A DNA stretch of 64,000 nt from Tibeticola sediminis. GTDB taxonomy: Bacteria; Pseudomonadota; Gammaproteobacteria; Burkholderiales; Burkholderiaceae_C. Below are positions 18,267 through 28,290 of the stretch, piece after piece. Positions within the stretch are counted from its first letter, which is position 1. Each line of letters begins with the position of its first letter. A model generated the notes under the pieces. It was not told where the DNA came from, did no database searches, and saw nothing but the letters and a program-made list of their open reading frames with translations. Where the stretch lies: NCBI RefSeq assembly GCF_003843835.1, contig NZ_RKQL01000001.1, positions 991,580 through 1,055,579 of the forward strand, read 5' to 3'. A program made the translations under genes and the position numbers.

Positions 18267-18692
18267 CATCTCTACACTCCTTTCAATCAAACGTGAAGGC
18301 ATTTCTGTCAATGCCTTGTGCGACTGCACAGTATGTATTCTGCGAAGTATTCTGCGAAGCCACCGCTGACGGGAAGATGAGACGGCCGTTACGTATATGT
18401 CAGATTCCGTTCGGGATGGGATCGGGATTAATCGTGTGCCAATCTCAATGCATTCCTGCTCACCGAGGCGGGGGGCGCGGACTCATCGCCACATCGGTGC
18501 AAGTGCTTATGGCGATGCCGACTGGGCGCCAAGTGCGGTATCGGTGTGAGGCGGCTCAGGTGCCGTGGTCGAGAGCATTCCAGGCCTCGATAGGGATCAG
18601 GTGTCCAACGTCGGGTGGCAACCGATACGACAGACCCAGCGATCTGGGAGTGCAACCAGCACCCACCACGGCACGCGCGACGATCCTCGTGT
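18267..18692. other. Intergenic region between the copper ATPase and copK
   Basis: No gene is supported. Upstream of copK the sequence has an AT-richer part near 18300-18360, with a duplicated TATTCTGCGAAG at about 18337-18358, likely part of the copK promoter region. No clear two-component operator was seen. The rest shows nothing recognisable. Confidence 0.45.
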
Positions 18693-21050
18693 TCAGACAA
18701 GACGGACGCCGCGCAAACGCAGCGCATTGCCGATCACCGATGCGGAGCTGAGACTCATCGCCAGGGCGGCGATCAACGGTGAAAGCAGCCAACCGGTGAG
18801 CGGATACAGCACGCCGGCCGCAATGGGAATGCCCAGTGCGTTGTAGAGAAAGGCGAACATCAGGTTCTGCTTCATGTTGCGGACCGTGGCCACTGACAAG
18901 GCGCGCGCCACCGCAATACCGCGCAGGTCACCCTTGACGAGCGTGATCTGTGCGCTGTTGATCGCCACGTCGGTGCCGGTGCCCATGGCGATACCGACGT
19001 CGGCCTTTGCCAAGGCCGGGGCATCATTGATGCCGTCACCAGCCATCGCAACGATACGCCCCTCGCGCTGCAGCCGCTCCACCAGTTGCAGTTTGTCGGC
19101 GGGCTTGACCTCGCCATGCACCTCATCGATGCCCAAGCGCGCCGCCACGGCCTTGGCCGTGGTCAGACCGTCGCCCGTGGCCATGACGACGCGCAAGCCC
19201 TCCGCGCGCAACGACGCCAGCGCTTGCGGTGTGGTCTTCTTCACCGGGTCGGCGACGGCCAGGACTGCGGCGAGCACGCCATCGACGGCCAGATACATGA
19301 CGCTGGCCCCCTCGGTGCGCAGCGCCTCCGCCCGCTCGGCCAATGGCCGCACGTCCACACCGAGCTGTTCCATCAGCGCGGTGTTGCCCAGTGCCACGGC
19401 ATGTCCATCGACGCGCCCGCGCACGCCGATGCCTGAGTGCGAGTCGAACTCCTCGGCGCGTGAGAGCACCAGGCCCTGCTCGCGCGCGGCCGTGACGATG
19501 GCTTCCGCCAGCGGGTGCTCGCTGCCCTGGTCGAGGCTGGCAGCCAGTCGCAAGGCTTCGCCGGCGGTGAAGCCTTCGGCTGCGATCGTCGTCTGATAGC
19601 GCGGCCGGCCCTCGGTCAATGTGCCGGTCTTGTCGACGATCAGGGTATCGACCTGGCGCATTTTCTCGATCGCGGCGGCATCGCGAAACAGCACCCCCTG
19701 CGTAGCCCCTCGCCCGGTCGCCACCATGATCGACATGGGCGTGGCCAAGCCCAGCGCGCAGGGGCAGGCGATGATCAGCACAGCCACGGCGTTGATGAGG
19801 CCAAAAACCCAACGCGGTTCCGGCCCGAACAGGCCCCAGGCAAAAAAGGTCAACACGGCGATGACCACCACCGCGACCACGAAGTGGCCCGCCACGACAT
19901 CGGCCATGCGCTGCATCGGCGCCTTGGACCGCTGCGCCTGCGCCACCATCTGCACAATCTGGGACAGCATGGTCGCCGAGCCGACACGTTCGGCGACCAT
20001 GACGAGCGCGCCACTGGTATTGAGCGTCGCACCGATGACCTTGTCGCCCACCCGCTTGGTCACGGGCAGGGACTCCCCCGTCAGCATCGATTCGTCCACA
20101 GCGCTGCTGCCCTCGATTACCGTACCATCTACCGGAACCTTTTCGCCGGGTCGAATGCGCAGCCGATCGCCGACATGGATGTGCGTCAGGGGCACGTCCT
20201 CTTCCGTGCCATCGTCGCGAAGGCGCCGGGCGGTCTTGGGGGCCAGTCCGAGCAAGGACTTGATGGCGGCCGAGATCTGCGAACGCGCCTTGAGTTCCAG
20301 TATCTGCCCCAGCAGGGTCAGGGAAATGATCACCGCCGCCGCCTCGAAGTACACCGCGACCCGTCCCATGGACACGAACGAGTCCGGGAACAGTTGTGGG
20401 GCCACGGTCGCCGCCACGCTGTAGACGAACGCCGCCCCGGTGCCCAGCCCGATCAGGGTCCACATGTTCGGGCTGCGATGGACCACGGACTGCCAGCCGC
20501 GCACGAAGAACGGCCGACCCGCCCACAGGACGATGGGCAGGGACAGAACGAGTTCGATCCAGGTCTGTGTGCGCGCCTCGAACCAATGCAACTGGTGGCC
20601 GAACATGGCAAGCACAGTGACCATGACGGTCAGCGGCAGGGTGCACCAGAAGCGGCGCTGGAAATCGCGCAGCTCGGGACTCTCTTCTCCTTCGAGATCC
20701 GGCAGCACCGGCTCCAGCGCCATGCCGCACTTCGGACAATAGCCGGGGTGATCCTGCCGGATCTCGGGGTGCATGGGGCAGGTGTAGATCGTGCCTGCCG
20801 CCAGCGCCGGCGCTTCGACAGACGAAGGCGCGTGGCCGCTGTGGGCATAGCGCGCCGGCTCGGCGACGAACTTCGCCCGGCACTTGGCGCTGCAGAAGTA
20901 AAAGAGTCGGCCTGCGTGCTCGACGTGGTGCTCGGACTGCGCGGTAACGTCCATGCCGCAGACAGGGTCCTTCAGACCTTCGGCCCACTGCAGTGCGCTC
21001 GGGTGGTCATGGGCGTGTCGGCGGTGTTCGTGGTCTGATCGCAGGTCCAT
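18693..21050 (-). CDS. Copper-exporting P1B-type ATPase with YHS and heavy-metal-binding domains
   Basis: About 785 residues from the ATG at 21050. The His-rich N-terminus ([14 protein letters not shown]) leads into a YHS domain ([10 protein letters not shown] with [12 protein letters not shown]) and a second metal-binding module [21 protein letters not shown]. No classic GMxCxxC domain is present. The ATPase core has LTGESLPV, the membrane CPC in [11 protein letters not shown], the phosphorylation motif DKTGTLTEG (Asp about 473), the nucleotide-binding SEHPLAEA and [20 protein letters not shown]. It pumps Cu(I) out of the cytoplasm. Its start is 4 bp after the DUF2933 gene. Confidence 0.95.
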   Translation of the reverse strand: MDLRSDHEHRRHAHDHPSALQWAEGLKDPVCGMDVTAQSEHHVEHAGRLFYFCSAKCRAKFVAEPARYAHSGHAPSSVEAPALAAGTIYTCPMHPEIRQDHPGYCPKCGMALEPVLPDLEGEESPELRDFQRRFWCTLPLTVMVTVLAMFGHQLHWFEARTQTWIELVLSLPIVLWAGRPFFVRGWQSVVHRSPNMWTLIGLGTGAAFVYSVAATVAPQLFPDSFVSMGRVAVYFEAAAVIISLTLLGQILELKARSQISAAIKSLLGLAPKTARRLRDDGTEEDVPLTHIHVGDRLRIRPGEKVPVDGTVIEGSSAVDESMLTGESLPVTKRVGDKVIGATLNTSGALVMVAERVGSATMLSQIVQMVAQAQRSKAPMQRMADVVAGHFVVAVVVIAVLTFFAWGLFGPEPRWVFGLINAVAVLIIACPCALGLATPMSIMVATGRGATQGVLFRDAAAIEKMRQVDTLIVDKTGTLTEGRPRYQTTIAAEGFTAGEALRLAASLDQGSEHPLAEAIVTAAREQGLVLSRAEEFDSHSGIGVRGRVDGHAVALGNTALMEQLGVDVRPLAERAEALRTEGASVMYLAVDGVLAAVLAVADPVKKTTPQALASLRAEGLRVVMATGDGLTTAKAVAARLGIDEVHGEVKPADKLQLVERLQREGRIVAMAGDGINDAPALAKADVGIAMGTGTDVAINSAQITLVKGDLRGIAVARALSVATVRNMKQNLMFAFLYNALGIPIAAGVLYPLTGWLLSPLIAALAMSLSSASVIGNALRLRGVRLV

Positions 21051-21054
21051 GACT

Positions 21055-21309
21055 TCACGCCTCCCTGTTGGCGGGTTTGTCGGGCGGCGCACCATGCCCG
21101 CCATCGCCACCGTGGCCATGCAGCAGGTGCATCAGCGGGCACGCCAGCAGCAACAGGTATACCCAATTGCCTGCGACATGGCTCCAGTGCTCGCGCAGCA
21201 GGTAGAAGCCGCCGATGAGGGCCACCATCAGCAACGCGATCCTGACACGCCGGCTCAGGCCGGACGAGCCACGCGTGTCGGGGTGGTGATCATGATGCGT
21301 CGCGCTCAT
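21055..21309 (-). CDS. DUF2933 small membrane protein of the copper operon
   Basis: An 84-residue protein. I chose the ATG at 21309, which starts [14 protein letters not shown]. One or two hydrophobic segments follow ([15 protein letters not shown] and [20 protein letters not shown]), ending in a His/Gly-rich tail. This is the layout of DUF2933 proteins, which accompany copper and silver resistance ATPases. The His-rich ends suggest metal binding on either face of the inner membrane. The function is not known. Confidence 0.8.
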   Translation of the reverse strand: MSATHHDHHPDTRGSSGLSRRVRIALLMVALIGGFYLLREHWSHVAGNWVYLLLLACPLMHLLHGHGGDGGHGAPPDKPANREA

Positions 21310-21328
21310 CGCCGGGTGAGGGGTTTCT

Positions 21329-21811
21329 TCATGGATGGGAACTGAACACTTGTGCCGACCCGTCTTTCCCAACCAGCAAGACCTGGTAGGCATCACGTCG
21401 GCCGCCATACACCGGCCCGTCCATGCCGGGTGAACCAATGGGCATGCCCGGCACCGCCAAGCCCAGGGCTTGGGGCTTTTCCTTGAGCAGCCGCTGGATG
21501 TCCGTGGCGGGTACGTGGCCTTCGATCACATAGCCCTGGATCAGGGCCGTATGGCAGGAACCGAATTTCTGCGGCATCCCGAGGCGAGCGCGGGCCGCGC
21601 CGTTGCCCTGGTCGACGGCATTCACGCGGAATCCGCTTTTCTCCAGGTGGATAATCCAGTCCTTGCAGCACCCACAGTTCGGGTCCTTCCACACCTGCAC
21701 GGCAAGCGTCTGCGGTGCGGCGGCTGGTGCCAGGGAGGGAAGACTCAGCGCAAGCACCGCCAGCAGCAGCCTACGCCGCCGGGGGAACGGTTGATCACCG
21801 GTTTGGTGCAT
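21329..21811 (-). CDS. DUF411 metal-binding exported protein
   Basis: A 160-residue protein with a basic N-terminus and signal segment (RRRRLLLAVLALSLPSLAPA). The DUF411 core is intact: VWKDPNCGCCKDWIIHLEKS (CxCC), then FGSCHTALIQGYVIEGHVPA and GLAVPGMPIGSPGM. Proteins of this family are periplasmic and encoded with copper and silver resistance genes, and the CGCC and SCHT elements are likely thiol or metal ligands. It lies 24 bp after the cupredoxin gene. Confidence 0.88.
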   Translation of the reverse strand: MHQTGDQPFPRRRRLLLAVLALSLPSLAPAAAPQTLAVQVWKDPNCGCCKDWIIHLEKSGFRVNAVDQGNGAARARLGMPQKFGSCHTALIQGYVIEGHVPATDIQRLLKEKPQALGLAVPGMPIGSPGMDGPVYGGRRDAYQVLLVGKDGSAQVFSSHP

Positions 21812-21835
21812 GACAAGGACTCCCGGTGATGCTGC

Positions 21836-22351
21836 TTACTCGACGACGATCTTGCCCGCCATGCCCGCTTCCATATGGCCGGGGACGAGGCAGGCGAAGT
21901 CCACCGTACCGGGCTGATCGAACTGCCAAACCAGCCCGCCGCGCTGGCCAGGCTGGAGCGTCACCATGTTTGGTTCGGCATGCTGCATCTGCGGCATCTT
22001 GCGCATCATCTCGGCGTGCTCTTTGAGCTCCTTCACGGAGCCGATCACCATTTCATGCGGCACCTTGCCCGTGTTCTTGACGAAGAAGCGGATGGTCTCG
22101 CCCTTCTTGACCGCGATGTTCGCCGGCGTGAACCGCATCGAGTCGTCCATGACCACCTCGATGGTGCGGTCGACCTTGGCGGGATCGCCTGGCTTGCCGA
22201 CTTCGGAGGGTGATGTGCCCCCGTGCATCGAACCGTGCATGCCCTGCATGTCGTGCCCGGCCATGTCATGGCCGCCCTGATGGTCCCCACCGGCCAGCGC
22301 CAACACAGGCAAGGCGCTCAGCATCAAAACGCTCAGGGTTTTCTTCATCAT
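21836..22351 (-). CDS. CopI-like cupredoxin, copper-tolerance periplasmic protein
   Basis: A 171-residue exported protein with signal MMKKTLSVLMLSALPVLALA. A Met/His-rich segment follows (HDMAGHDMQGMHGSMHGG), then a cupredoxin domain: ITVKK-like AVKKGETIRFFVKNTGKVPH, with ligands His (VPHEM), Cys (DFACL), His (VPGHM) and Met (EAGM). This is a type 1 blue copper site, as in CopI-type proteins. It would bind or shuttle periplasmic copper with the oxidase CopA and outer-membrane CopB. Confidence 0.88.
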   Translation of the reverse strand: MMKKTLSVLMLSALPVLALAGGDHQGGHDMAGHDMQGMHGSMHGGTSPSEVGKPGDPAKVDRTIEVVMDDSMRFTPANIAVKKGETIRFFVKNTGKVPHEMVIGSVKELKEHAEMMRKMPQMQHAEPNMVTLQPGQRGGLVWQFDQPGTVDFACLVPGHMEAGMAGKIVVE

Positions 22352-22402
22352 CGGTTTCTCCTTAGGGTTGGTGAATAAGATCGGAGTTGCGCGTGGCGGC
22401 TT

Positions 22403-23347
22403 CTAGAACCACAGCCGCACACCCGCCACATACCGCGTTTCCCGGGTACGCTGTCCTTCGGCGCGCGCAAAATCGGCGGTCTGTCCGAACTTGCCAGCCC
22501 ATTCGACACCGACGTAGGGCGCGAACTGGCGCGAGAACTCGTAACGCAGGCGCAAGCCCGCCGCTGCATCGGCCAGCCCACTTCCCAGGCCACGCGCTTC
22601 ATCGCGCTGGCCATACAGATTGACTTCCATGCGGGGCTGCAGAATCAGGCGCTGGGTGAGCAGGAGCTCGTACTCGCCCGACAGGCGCAGTGCCGTGCGT
22701 CCCGAGCTGCCGACGTAGGCGGTGGCATCGACATTGAACCAGTACGGCGCGAGTCCCTGGATGCCGAAAGCGAGCCAGGTCCGGTCAGGCCCCGTGCCGC
22801 TGTCCTGCCGCACCCCGAGTTTGGTGTCCCAGTACGAGGCGATCGCATGGCCCCACAGGACCTCCGTGCGTGCCTCCTCCAGTTTGCCTTTGGCGACGTC
22901 ACCTTCGGCCTTGAGGACCAGGCGGTCGTAGGTGCCGCCGAACCAGGCTTGCGCGTCATAGGCGGTCGCGTTCCCGTCCTTCGTGTAAACGCGCTCCAGG
23001 CGATCGAGGAGCACGCTGCCGAACGCATGTTCATCGGACAGCCGAAGTTGCCGTGGCCCGGGGAGTGCGTAAGGGCCCGACTCCAAAGTCAAGCCATTGG
23101 AATACGCGTGCGGATCACGGGCATCGGCGGGGGCGGGGCCGCCCTGCATGTTCATGCTGCCGTGGTCCATGGTGGCGCTCGCGGGCGATTCGGCTCGCGT
23201 TGGGGCTGGAGCCGTGCCCGGGTGCCCGGCATGGCCGCCGCCTTCCATCGGTGTTTGCGCCCAGACGGGTGCCGCACCGAGCAACACCAGCGCCGCAGTG
23301 AAGAGAGAACAGGGTTTCATGGCGAATCTTCTTTTGATCAGTTTCAT
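22403..23347 (-). CDS. copB: Copper resistance outer-membrane protein CopB
   Basis: A 314-residue protein. The start at 23347 overlaps the stop of the oxidase gene (ATGA), and an ATG at 23320 would also leave a full signal (LFTAALVLLGAAPVWA). A short His/Met-rich region (GGGHAGHPG, MDHGSMNMQGG) is followed by the CopB beta-barrel: LDRLERVYTKDGNATAYDAQ, WFGGTYDRLVLKAEGDV, YWDTKLGVRQD and a C-terminal aromatic VAGVRLWF, typical of barrel insertion. It helps limit copper at the outer membrane and binds excess copper. Confidence 0.95.
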   Translation of the reverse strand: MKLIKRRFAMKPCSLFTAALVLLGAAPVWAQTPMEGGGHAGHPGTAPAPTRAESPASATMDHGSMNMQGGPAPADARDPHAYSNGLTLESGPYALPGPRQLRLSDEHAFGSVLLDRLERVYTKDGNATAYDAQAWFGGTYDRLVLKAEGDVAKGKLEEARTEVLWGHAIASYWDTKLGVRQDSGTGPDRTWLAFGIQGLAPYWFNVDATAYVGSSGRTALRLSGEYELLLTQRLILQPRMEVNLYGQRDEARGLGSGLADAAAGLRLRYEFSRQFAPYVGVEWAGKFGQTADFARAEGQRTRETRYVAGVRLWF

Positions 23348-25203
23348 GACACGACCACCTCGCGGAACATGCCCATGTCCATGTGCAACATCAGGTGGCA
23401 GTGCCAGGCCCAGCGACCCAGGGCGTCGGCGGTCACGAGGAAGCTGACGCGCTGCGCGGGTTGAACCGGGATGGTGTGGCGACGCACCAGGAACTGCCCG
23501 TCGGGCGTTTCCACCTCGCTCCACATCCCGTGCAAATGCATCGGGTGCGTCATCATCGTGTCGTTGTGCAGGATGACGCGCACCCGCTCGCCGTACTTCA
23601 GGTGCACCGGCGTGCTCTTGCCGAACTCGAGGCCGTCGAGCGACCAGGTATAGCGCTCCATGTTGCCGGTGAGGTGCAGCTCGATCTCGCGCTCGGCCCC
23701 GCGAGGATCGAGAGGGCCGCCGATCGTTTTGAGGTCGGCCAGCGTCAGCACGCGCCGGCCGTTGTTGCGCAGGCCAATGCCCGGATCGTCGAGATTCGTC
23801 CGGGGCATGTCCACACGCATGTCCGTGCTTGGGCCGTATTCCGTGCGCGCGTGACGGACCGTGGCGCTGGGCTTGGCCAACGCGCCGCCGGCCATGCCAT
23901 GCATCGCGTGCTGGCCGTGATCCATGGCCATCGCGCCATGGTTCATGCCGGACATGTCGTGCTTCATGCCCGGCATGTCGTGGCCCATCGCCGCGTGGTC
24001 CATCGCGCCCATGGCCGAGCCGCCATGCCTCATCGCGCCGTGGTCCATCGCGCCCATCATGTCGGCCATGGTGAGCCATTCGACGGGATCGAGCGCAGGC
24101 ACGGCGGCGTTCAAGCCCTCTCGCACCGCGAGCGTGCCGCGGGCGAAGCCGGTTCGATCCATTGATTGCGCGAAGATCGTGTAGGCGTCCTCTCGGGGCG
24201 TGACGATCACGTCGTAGGTCTCGCCCGGCCCGAAGCGGAACTCATCGACGGTGACGGGCTCGACGTTCTGCCCGTCGCTTTGCACCACCGTCATCTTGAG
24301 CCCCGGGATGCGCACGTCGTAGAAGGTGTTGGCCGCGCCGTTGATGAACCGCAGACGCACGCGCTCGCCCGGCCGGAACAGGCCAGTCCAATTGCCGGCA
24401 GGGGTGACGCCGTTCATCAGGTAGGTCAATGTCGCCCCCGAGAGATCGGCCAGATCGGTCGGGTTCATCCGCATCTGGTTCCACATCGCACGCTTGTCGA
24501 GTGCGCGGGAAAGCCCCATGTCGGCGACGTCGCGGAAGAAGTCAATGGCCGTCGGCTGGTGGTAGTTGTAGTAGTCGCTCTGCACCTTGAGCTTGGCGAG
24601 CACCCGCATGGGGTCTTCGTCGGTCCAGTCGGACAGCTGCACCACGTAGTCCCGGTCGGCGCGGATAGGGTCTGCCTCACGCGGCTCGACGATCAACGCC
24701 CCGTACATGCCGGTCTGCTCCTGCATGCCGGAGTGCGAGTGATACCAGTAGGTGCCGGTTTGTTCGAGACGGAACTGGTAGGTGAAGGTTTCGCCCGGGG
24801 GGATGCCCTGAAAACTGATGCCGGGCACCCCGTCCATCTGGTAGGGCAGGATGATCCCGTGCCAGTGGATCGACGTGGCTTCGCGCAGGCGGTTGGTGAT
24901 GCGGATGGTGACCGTGTCGCCTTCCCGAAGTTTGAGCGTCGGCGCCGGGATGGAGCCGTTGATGGTGGTCGCCATCCTTGGTGTGCCGGTGAAGTTGACC
25001 GGCGATTCGGCGACCACCAGGTCAATATTCGTGCCGCTGAGCACGGGCGCTGCACCCGTGCGCGTGTCGGCCAGCCCCTGTGCCGCAGCACGCACCCAGG
25101 GTGACAGGCCGACCATCACGCCGCCGGCGACCAAGCCGCGCACGAAGCGCCGCCGCGAGGGCACGGACGGCCATGGTGAATGAAACGGTCTCAAAGGGGG
25201 CAT
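23344..25203 (-). CDS. copA: CopA-type multicopper oxidase
   Basis: A 619-residue periplasmic cuprous oxidase. The Tat signal is SRRRFVRGLVAGGVMVG. All copper ligand motifs are visible: HWHGIILPYQMDG, WYHSHSGMQEQTG, HPMHLHGMWSE and WHCHLMLHMDMGMF. A Met/His-rich insert of about 50 residues in domain 3 (MDHGAMRHGG..., HDMPGMKHDMSGMNHG) is the Cu(I)-loading region. It is the first gene of the minus-strand copper operon and faces the two-component genes across a 175-bp gap with a likely CopR site. Confidence 0.97.
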   Translation of the reverse strand: MPPLRPFHSPWPSVPSRRRFVRGLVAGGVMVGLSPWVRAAAQGLADTRTGAAPVLSGTNIDLVVAESPVNFTGTPRMATTINGSIPAPTLKLREGDTVTIRITNRLREATSIHWHGIILPYQMDGVPGISFQGIPPGETFTYQFRLEQTGTYWYHSHSGMQEQTGMYGALIVEPREADPIRADRDYVVQLSDWTDEDPMRVLAKLKVQSDYYNYHQPTAIDFFRDVADMGLSRALDKRAMWNQMRMNPTDLADLSGATLTYLMNGVTPAGNWTGLFRPGERVRLRFINGAANTFYDVRIPGLKMTVVQSDGQNVEPVTVDEFRFGPGETYDVIVTPREDAYTIFAQSMDRTGFARGTLAVREGLNAAVPALDPVEWLTMADMMGAMDHGAMRHGGSAMGAMDHAAMGHDMPGMKHDMSGMNHGAMAMDHGQHAMHGMAGGALAKPSATVRHARTEYGPSTDMRVDMPRTNLDDPGIGLRNNGRRVLTLADLKTIGGPLDPRGAEREIELHLTGNMERYTWSLDGLEFGKSTPVHLKYGERVRVILHNDTMMTHPMHLHGMWSEVETPDGQFLVRRHTIPVQPAQRVSFLVTADALGRWAWHCHLMLHMDMGMFREVVVS

Positions 25204-25299
25204 GGGATCCTCGCGGAGAGTTTCTGCAGTGAGTTTCTAATTCGGCGGATGAGTGCTGGGATGCTAGGGGCGCACCGCTGTCAGGAAGCTGTCTGAACG

Positions 25300-25315
25300 A
25301 TTACATGTTTGTCAT
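25300..25315. promoter_or_regulatory. Probable CopR/CusR binding site
   Basis: ATTACATGTTTGTCAT is an imperfect dyad (ATTACA-N4-TGTCAT) like the half-sites recognised by CopR/CusR-family regulators. It is in the divergent gap between copA and copR, 78 bp or more from either start, so one site could serve both directions. Confidence 0.5.
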
Positions 25316-25378
25316 CAATGCGTCAGGTGCGCTAAAAATCGTCACACTGGCGTTTATCGGATACGGCCGAGCATCCGC

Positions 25379-26062
25379 ATGAAGATATTGATCGTCGAAG
25401 ATGAACCCAAAACGGGCGACTACCTGCGACAAGGCTTGAGCGAAGCGGGTTTCGTGGTCGATCTGGCGCAAGACGGCGCCGATGGTCTGCACCTGGCCTT
25501 GCAGGGCGAGTACGACCTGGTCATCCTGGATGTGATGCTGCCCGGCCTCGACGGCTGGCAGGTACTGCAGTCCTTGCGCCATCGCGGCCTGCAGATGCCG
25601 GTGCTGTTCCTGACCGCACGCGATCAGGTGGAAGACCGGGTCAAAGGCCTTGAACTCGGTGCGGACGACTATCTGGTCAAGCCTTTCTCCTTTGCCGAAT
25701 TGCTGGCCCGCGTGCGCACGATCCTGCGCCGGGGGCGCAGTGGCAACGAGAGCACCGTGCTGCGCGTGGCCGATCTCGAACTGGACCTGCTGCGCCGACG
25801 CGTTTCACGCGGCGGGCGACGGATCAGTCTGACTGCCAAAGAGTTCGGCTTGCTGGAACTGCTGATGCGCCGTCATGGCGAGGTCCTGCCCCGCTCGCTG
25901 ATCGCCTCGCAGGTCTGGGACATGAATTTCGACAGCGATACCAATGTGATCGAGGTGGCCATCCGGCGCTTGCGCGCGAAGATTGATGAGGGTCATGAGG
26001 TCAAGCTGATCCACACCGTACGTGGCATGGGTTACGTATTGGAAGCACCGGAGGAGCGCTGA
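25379..26062 (+). CDS. copR: Copper-responsive OmpR-type response regulator
   Basis: A 227-residue regulator of the CusR/CopR group. The receiver domain has the acidic pair ED at 7-8, phospho-acceptor Asp51 ([11 protein letters not shown]) and the conserved KPF near residue 102. The winged helix from about residue 130 has [20 protein letters not shown] and [14 protein letters not shown]. It overlaps nothing, but its stop is followed directly by the kinase ATG. It is divergent from the copper operon and probably activates it. Confidence 0.94.
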   Translation: MKILIVEDEPKTGDYLRQGLSEAGFVVDLAQDGADGLHLALQGEYDLVILDVMLPGLDGWQVLQSLRHRGLQMPVLFLTARDQVEDRVKGLELGADDYLVKPFSFAELLARVRTILRRGRSGNESTVLRVADLELDLLRRRVSRGGRRISLTAKEFGLLELLMRRHGEVLPRSLIASQVWDMNFDSDTNVIEVAIRRLRAKIDEGHEVKLIHTVRGMGYVLEAPEER

Positions 26063-27445
26063 ATGTTTCGCTCCCTGTCACTGACGACCCGGCTCACCCT
26101 CTTCTTTACGTTGGCGGCTGCGGCTGTGGTGTTTGGATTGGCCTTGTTGGTCATCGCTGCATCCGAGCGGCATTTCATCGAGCTGGATCACATGGCGCTG
26201 CAGGACAAGCAGCACCTGATCGAGGATATTTTGGCGCGATCCAATTCGGCCGAGGACGCCAAGTGGCTGCTGCGTGAGGCATTGAGCCACCATCACGGGC
26301 TGTACGTCAGCGTCCATGATTCGAAAGGTGAAACGCTCTTCCAGTCCGAAGGATTTCGCCTCCCGCGCGAACTGTCACCGGCGGATGAAGGCAACGGCAA
26401 CGACGCGCTGATCCATTGGGCCGACGAAGGGCAGGCGTTTCGCGGGATGCTTGTCCGGGTTATTCCAGCCTATGACGCAACGACGCGGCTGGACATCCTC
26501 GTTGCCATGGACACGGCGCATCACACACGGTTCATGCTGGAGTTGCGGCGCACCCTGATGACCTATGCCGTCGTGACGATCGTCATCTGTGGCTTGCTGA
26601 GCTGGTTTGCCGCGTACAAGGGGCTGGCGCCATTGCGTGCCATGAAATCCAGAGCCACCACGCTCACGAGCCAGCGGCTGTACCAGCGCATGCCCGTCGA
26701 GGCGGTACCCATCGAAATGGCCGATCTGGCTCACGAACTCAACAAGATGCTGGACCGGCTGGAAGACGCGTTCACGCGACTGTCGGAGTTCTCGTCGAAT
26801 CTGGCGCATGAGCTGCGCACCCCCCTGAGCAACCTGCTGACCCAGACCCAGGTCGCGTTGGCTACCCGGCGGGATGCCGATACCTACCGGGAGATCCTGG
26901 CTTCCAATGCCGAGGAACTGCAGTGTCTGGGCCGCATGGTGTCCGATATGCTGTTCCTGGCCAAGGCCGAACGCGGGATGATGCTGCCGAACCGGGAACG
27001 TTTCTCGGCAGCCGAGGAAACGCACGCCCTGATCGAGTTCTATGAGGCGGTCGCCGAGGAGAAGGGCGTCAGACTGGCTCAGCGTGGTGAGGGCGAGATC
27101 GTCGGTGATCGCTTGATGTTCCGCCGTGCCCTGAGCAATCTGCTTTCGAACGCGCTGCGCCACACCCCGCCACATGGCGAGGTCACGATCGAGATCAGCC
27201 AGTCTTCCCAAGCCACCCGGGTGAGCGTCGAGAACACCGGCGAGGACATCGACCCGAGGGTACTGCCGCGCCTGTTCGATCGGTTTTACCGTGCTGACCC
27301 ATCGCGGTCACATCCGGAAACCGACGGCGCAGGGCTGGGATTGGCGATTACCCGCGCCATTATGCAAACCCATGGAGGATCGATCAGCGTGACGTCCGCG
27401 CAGGGCAGGACCCGGTTCTGCCTGGAGTTCCCAGGCGGAACCTGA
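26063..27445 (+). CDS. copS: CusS/CopS-type sensor histidine kinase
   Basis: A 460-residue membrane kinase of the heavy-metal sensor group. Two membrane segments (about 12-33 and 168-187) enclose a periplasmic domain of about 130 residues that contains several His, including HHHGLYV. A HAMP region follows, then the H box SSNLAHELRTPLSN with His249, the N box RALSNLLSNALRHTP and the G box GAGLGLAITRAIM. It starts one base after the regulator's stop. The sensed ion is presumably periplasmic Cu(I). Confidence 0.94.
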   Translation: MFRSLSLTTRLTLFFTLAAAAVVFGLALLVIAASERHFIELDHMALQDKQHLIEDILARSNSAEDAKWLLREALSHHHGLYVSVHDSKGETLFQSEGFRLPRELSPADEGNGNDALIHWADEGQAFRGMLVRVIPAYDATTRLDILVAMDTAHHTRFMLELRRTLMTYAVVTIVICGLLSWFAAYKGLAPLRAMKSRATTLTSQRLYQRMPVEAVPIEMADLAHELNKMLDRLEDAFTRLSEFSSNLAHELRTPLSNLLTQTQVALATRRDADTYREILASNAEELQCLGRMVSDMLFLAKAERGMMLPNRERFSAAEETHALIEFYEAVAEEKGVRLAQRGEGEIVGDRLMFRRALSNLLSNALRHTPPHGEVTIEISQSSQATRVSVENTGEDIDPRVLPRLFDRFYRADPSRSHPETDGAGLGLAITRAIMQTHGGSISVTSAQGRTRFCLEFPGGT

Positions 27446-27644
27446 TGAGGTGAAGCAGTTGGGGCGAGCCAGCCCAAGGGCCTTTGGTCTGTGCGCTTTC
27501 GCAGAGGCAATGGCCCCGATCGCTGTTGAACCGACCGGGCTGACGGCTCCCGATCACGGATCAGCGTGAACGCTACGAAGAGTTTGAGAGAACTCGGGGG
27601 CGTGATCATGCGCCGGGGCCCGGTGCCATGGAGCGGCTTTGCCG
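27446..27644. other. Intergenic region after copS
   Basis: No gene is supported. The segment separates the kinase gene from the broken EAL fragment on the other strand. No clear terminator with a T-run was seen. Confidence 0.4.
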
Positions 27645-28046
27645 TCATGTACCGAGGTGGCCTTGCTCTTGGCGATCCACGTCCTGACCGAGATCATGAC
27701 TCGGACATGCGCTTTGCAACCACCTGCGCGCGAAAACCTCGGCCGGCTCCGGACGGGCGAAGTAATACCCCTGTGCTTCGTCGCAACCCAATGCCAGCAA
27801 GTGTTCCGCCTGCGCTGCCTCTTCCACACCTTCGGCCAGGGTCTTGAGGCCGAGGCTCTTCGCCATGGCAACGATGGCGGACACAATGGCGAGATCGTTG
27901 CGATCGGTCAGCATGTCCCGCACGAACGAGATGTCGATCTTCAGTTTATGAACGGGAAATCGCTTGAGGTAAGCCAGTGAGGAATACCCGGTGCCGAAAT
28001 CATCGATGGACAGCGCAAACCCGGCCGAGGTCAGGGCGCGCGTGAC
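27645..28046 (-). pseudogene. EAL-domain (c-di-GMP phosphodiesterase) fragment
   Basis: Read on the minus strand from about 28046, the frame gives the end of an EAL domain: FALSIDDFGTGYSSLAYLKR, FPVHKLKIDISFVRDML, AMAKSLGLKTLAEGVEEAAQ, ALGCDEAQGYYFARPEPA. The N-terminal half with the EAL motif itself is missing, and there is no start codon of its own. The sequence breaks off where a recombinase-like fragment on the other strand begins, so this is a leftover of a larger gene. Confidence 0.75.
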
Positions 28047-28048
28047 CC

Positions 28049-28255
28049 TCCATCACCGAGATCGCGGCAGCCGAGAGCATTGACCGGGGGCATGCAAGTC
28101 GGATCGCGCAACTGACCCGGCTTGCACCTGACATCGTCGAGGCGTGCGTGGTGGAAAAGGCAGTCGGGCTTGTGCTGGAGCGCCTGATCCGGCGAGCCTT
28201 GCCATTGGATTGGGCAGCGCAGCGTGAAATTCCAGGGCGGGAATTCAGTCGTTGA
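28049..28255 (+). pseudogene. Recombinase-associated protein, C-terminal fragment
   Basis: On the plus strand, an open frame ending in TGA at 28253-28255 reads RIAQLTRLAPDIVEACVVEK, then LVLERLIRRALPLDWAAQRE. It resembles the C-terminal part of site-specific recombinase or resolvase-associated proteins (LLRLAFLAPDIVEAIL... LPLDWAAQ). No start and no catalytic part are present. It meets the EAL fragment nose to nose at about 28047, which suggests a rearrangement joint. Confidence 0.5.
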
Positions 28256-28290
28256 TATTGCCGGGGCGGCATGTCCCGCGCTCGCCTGCT

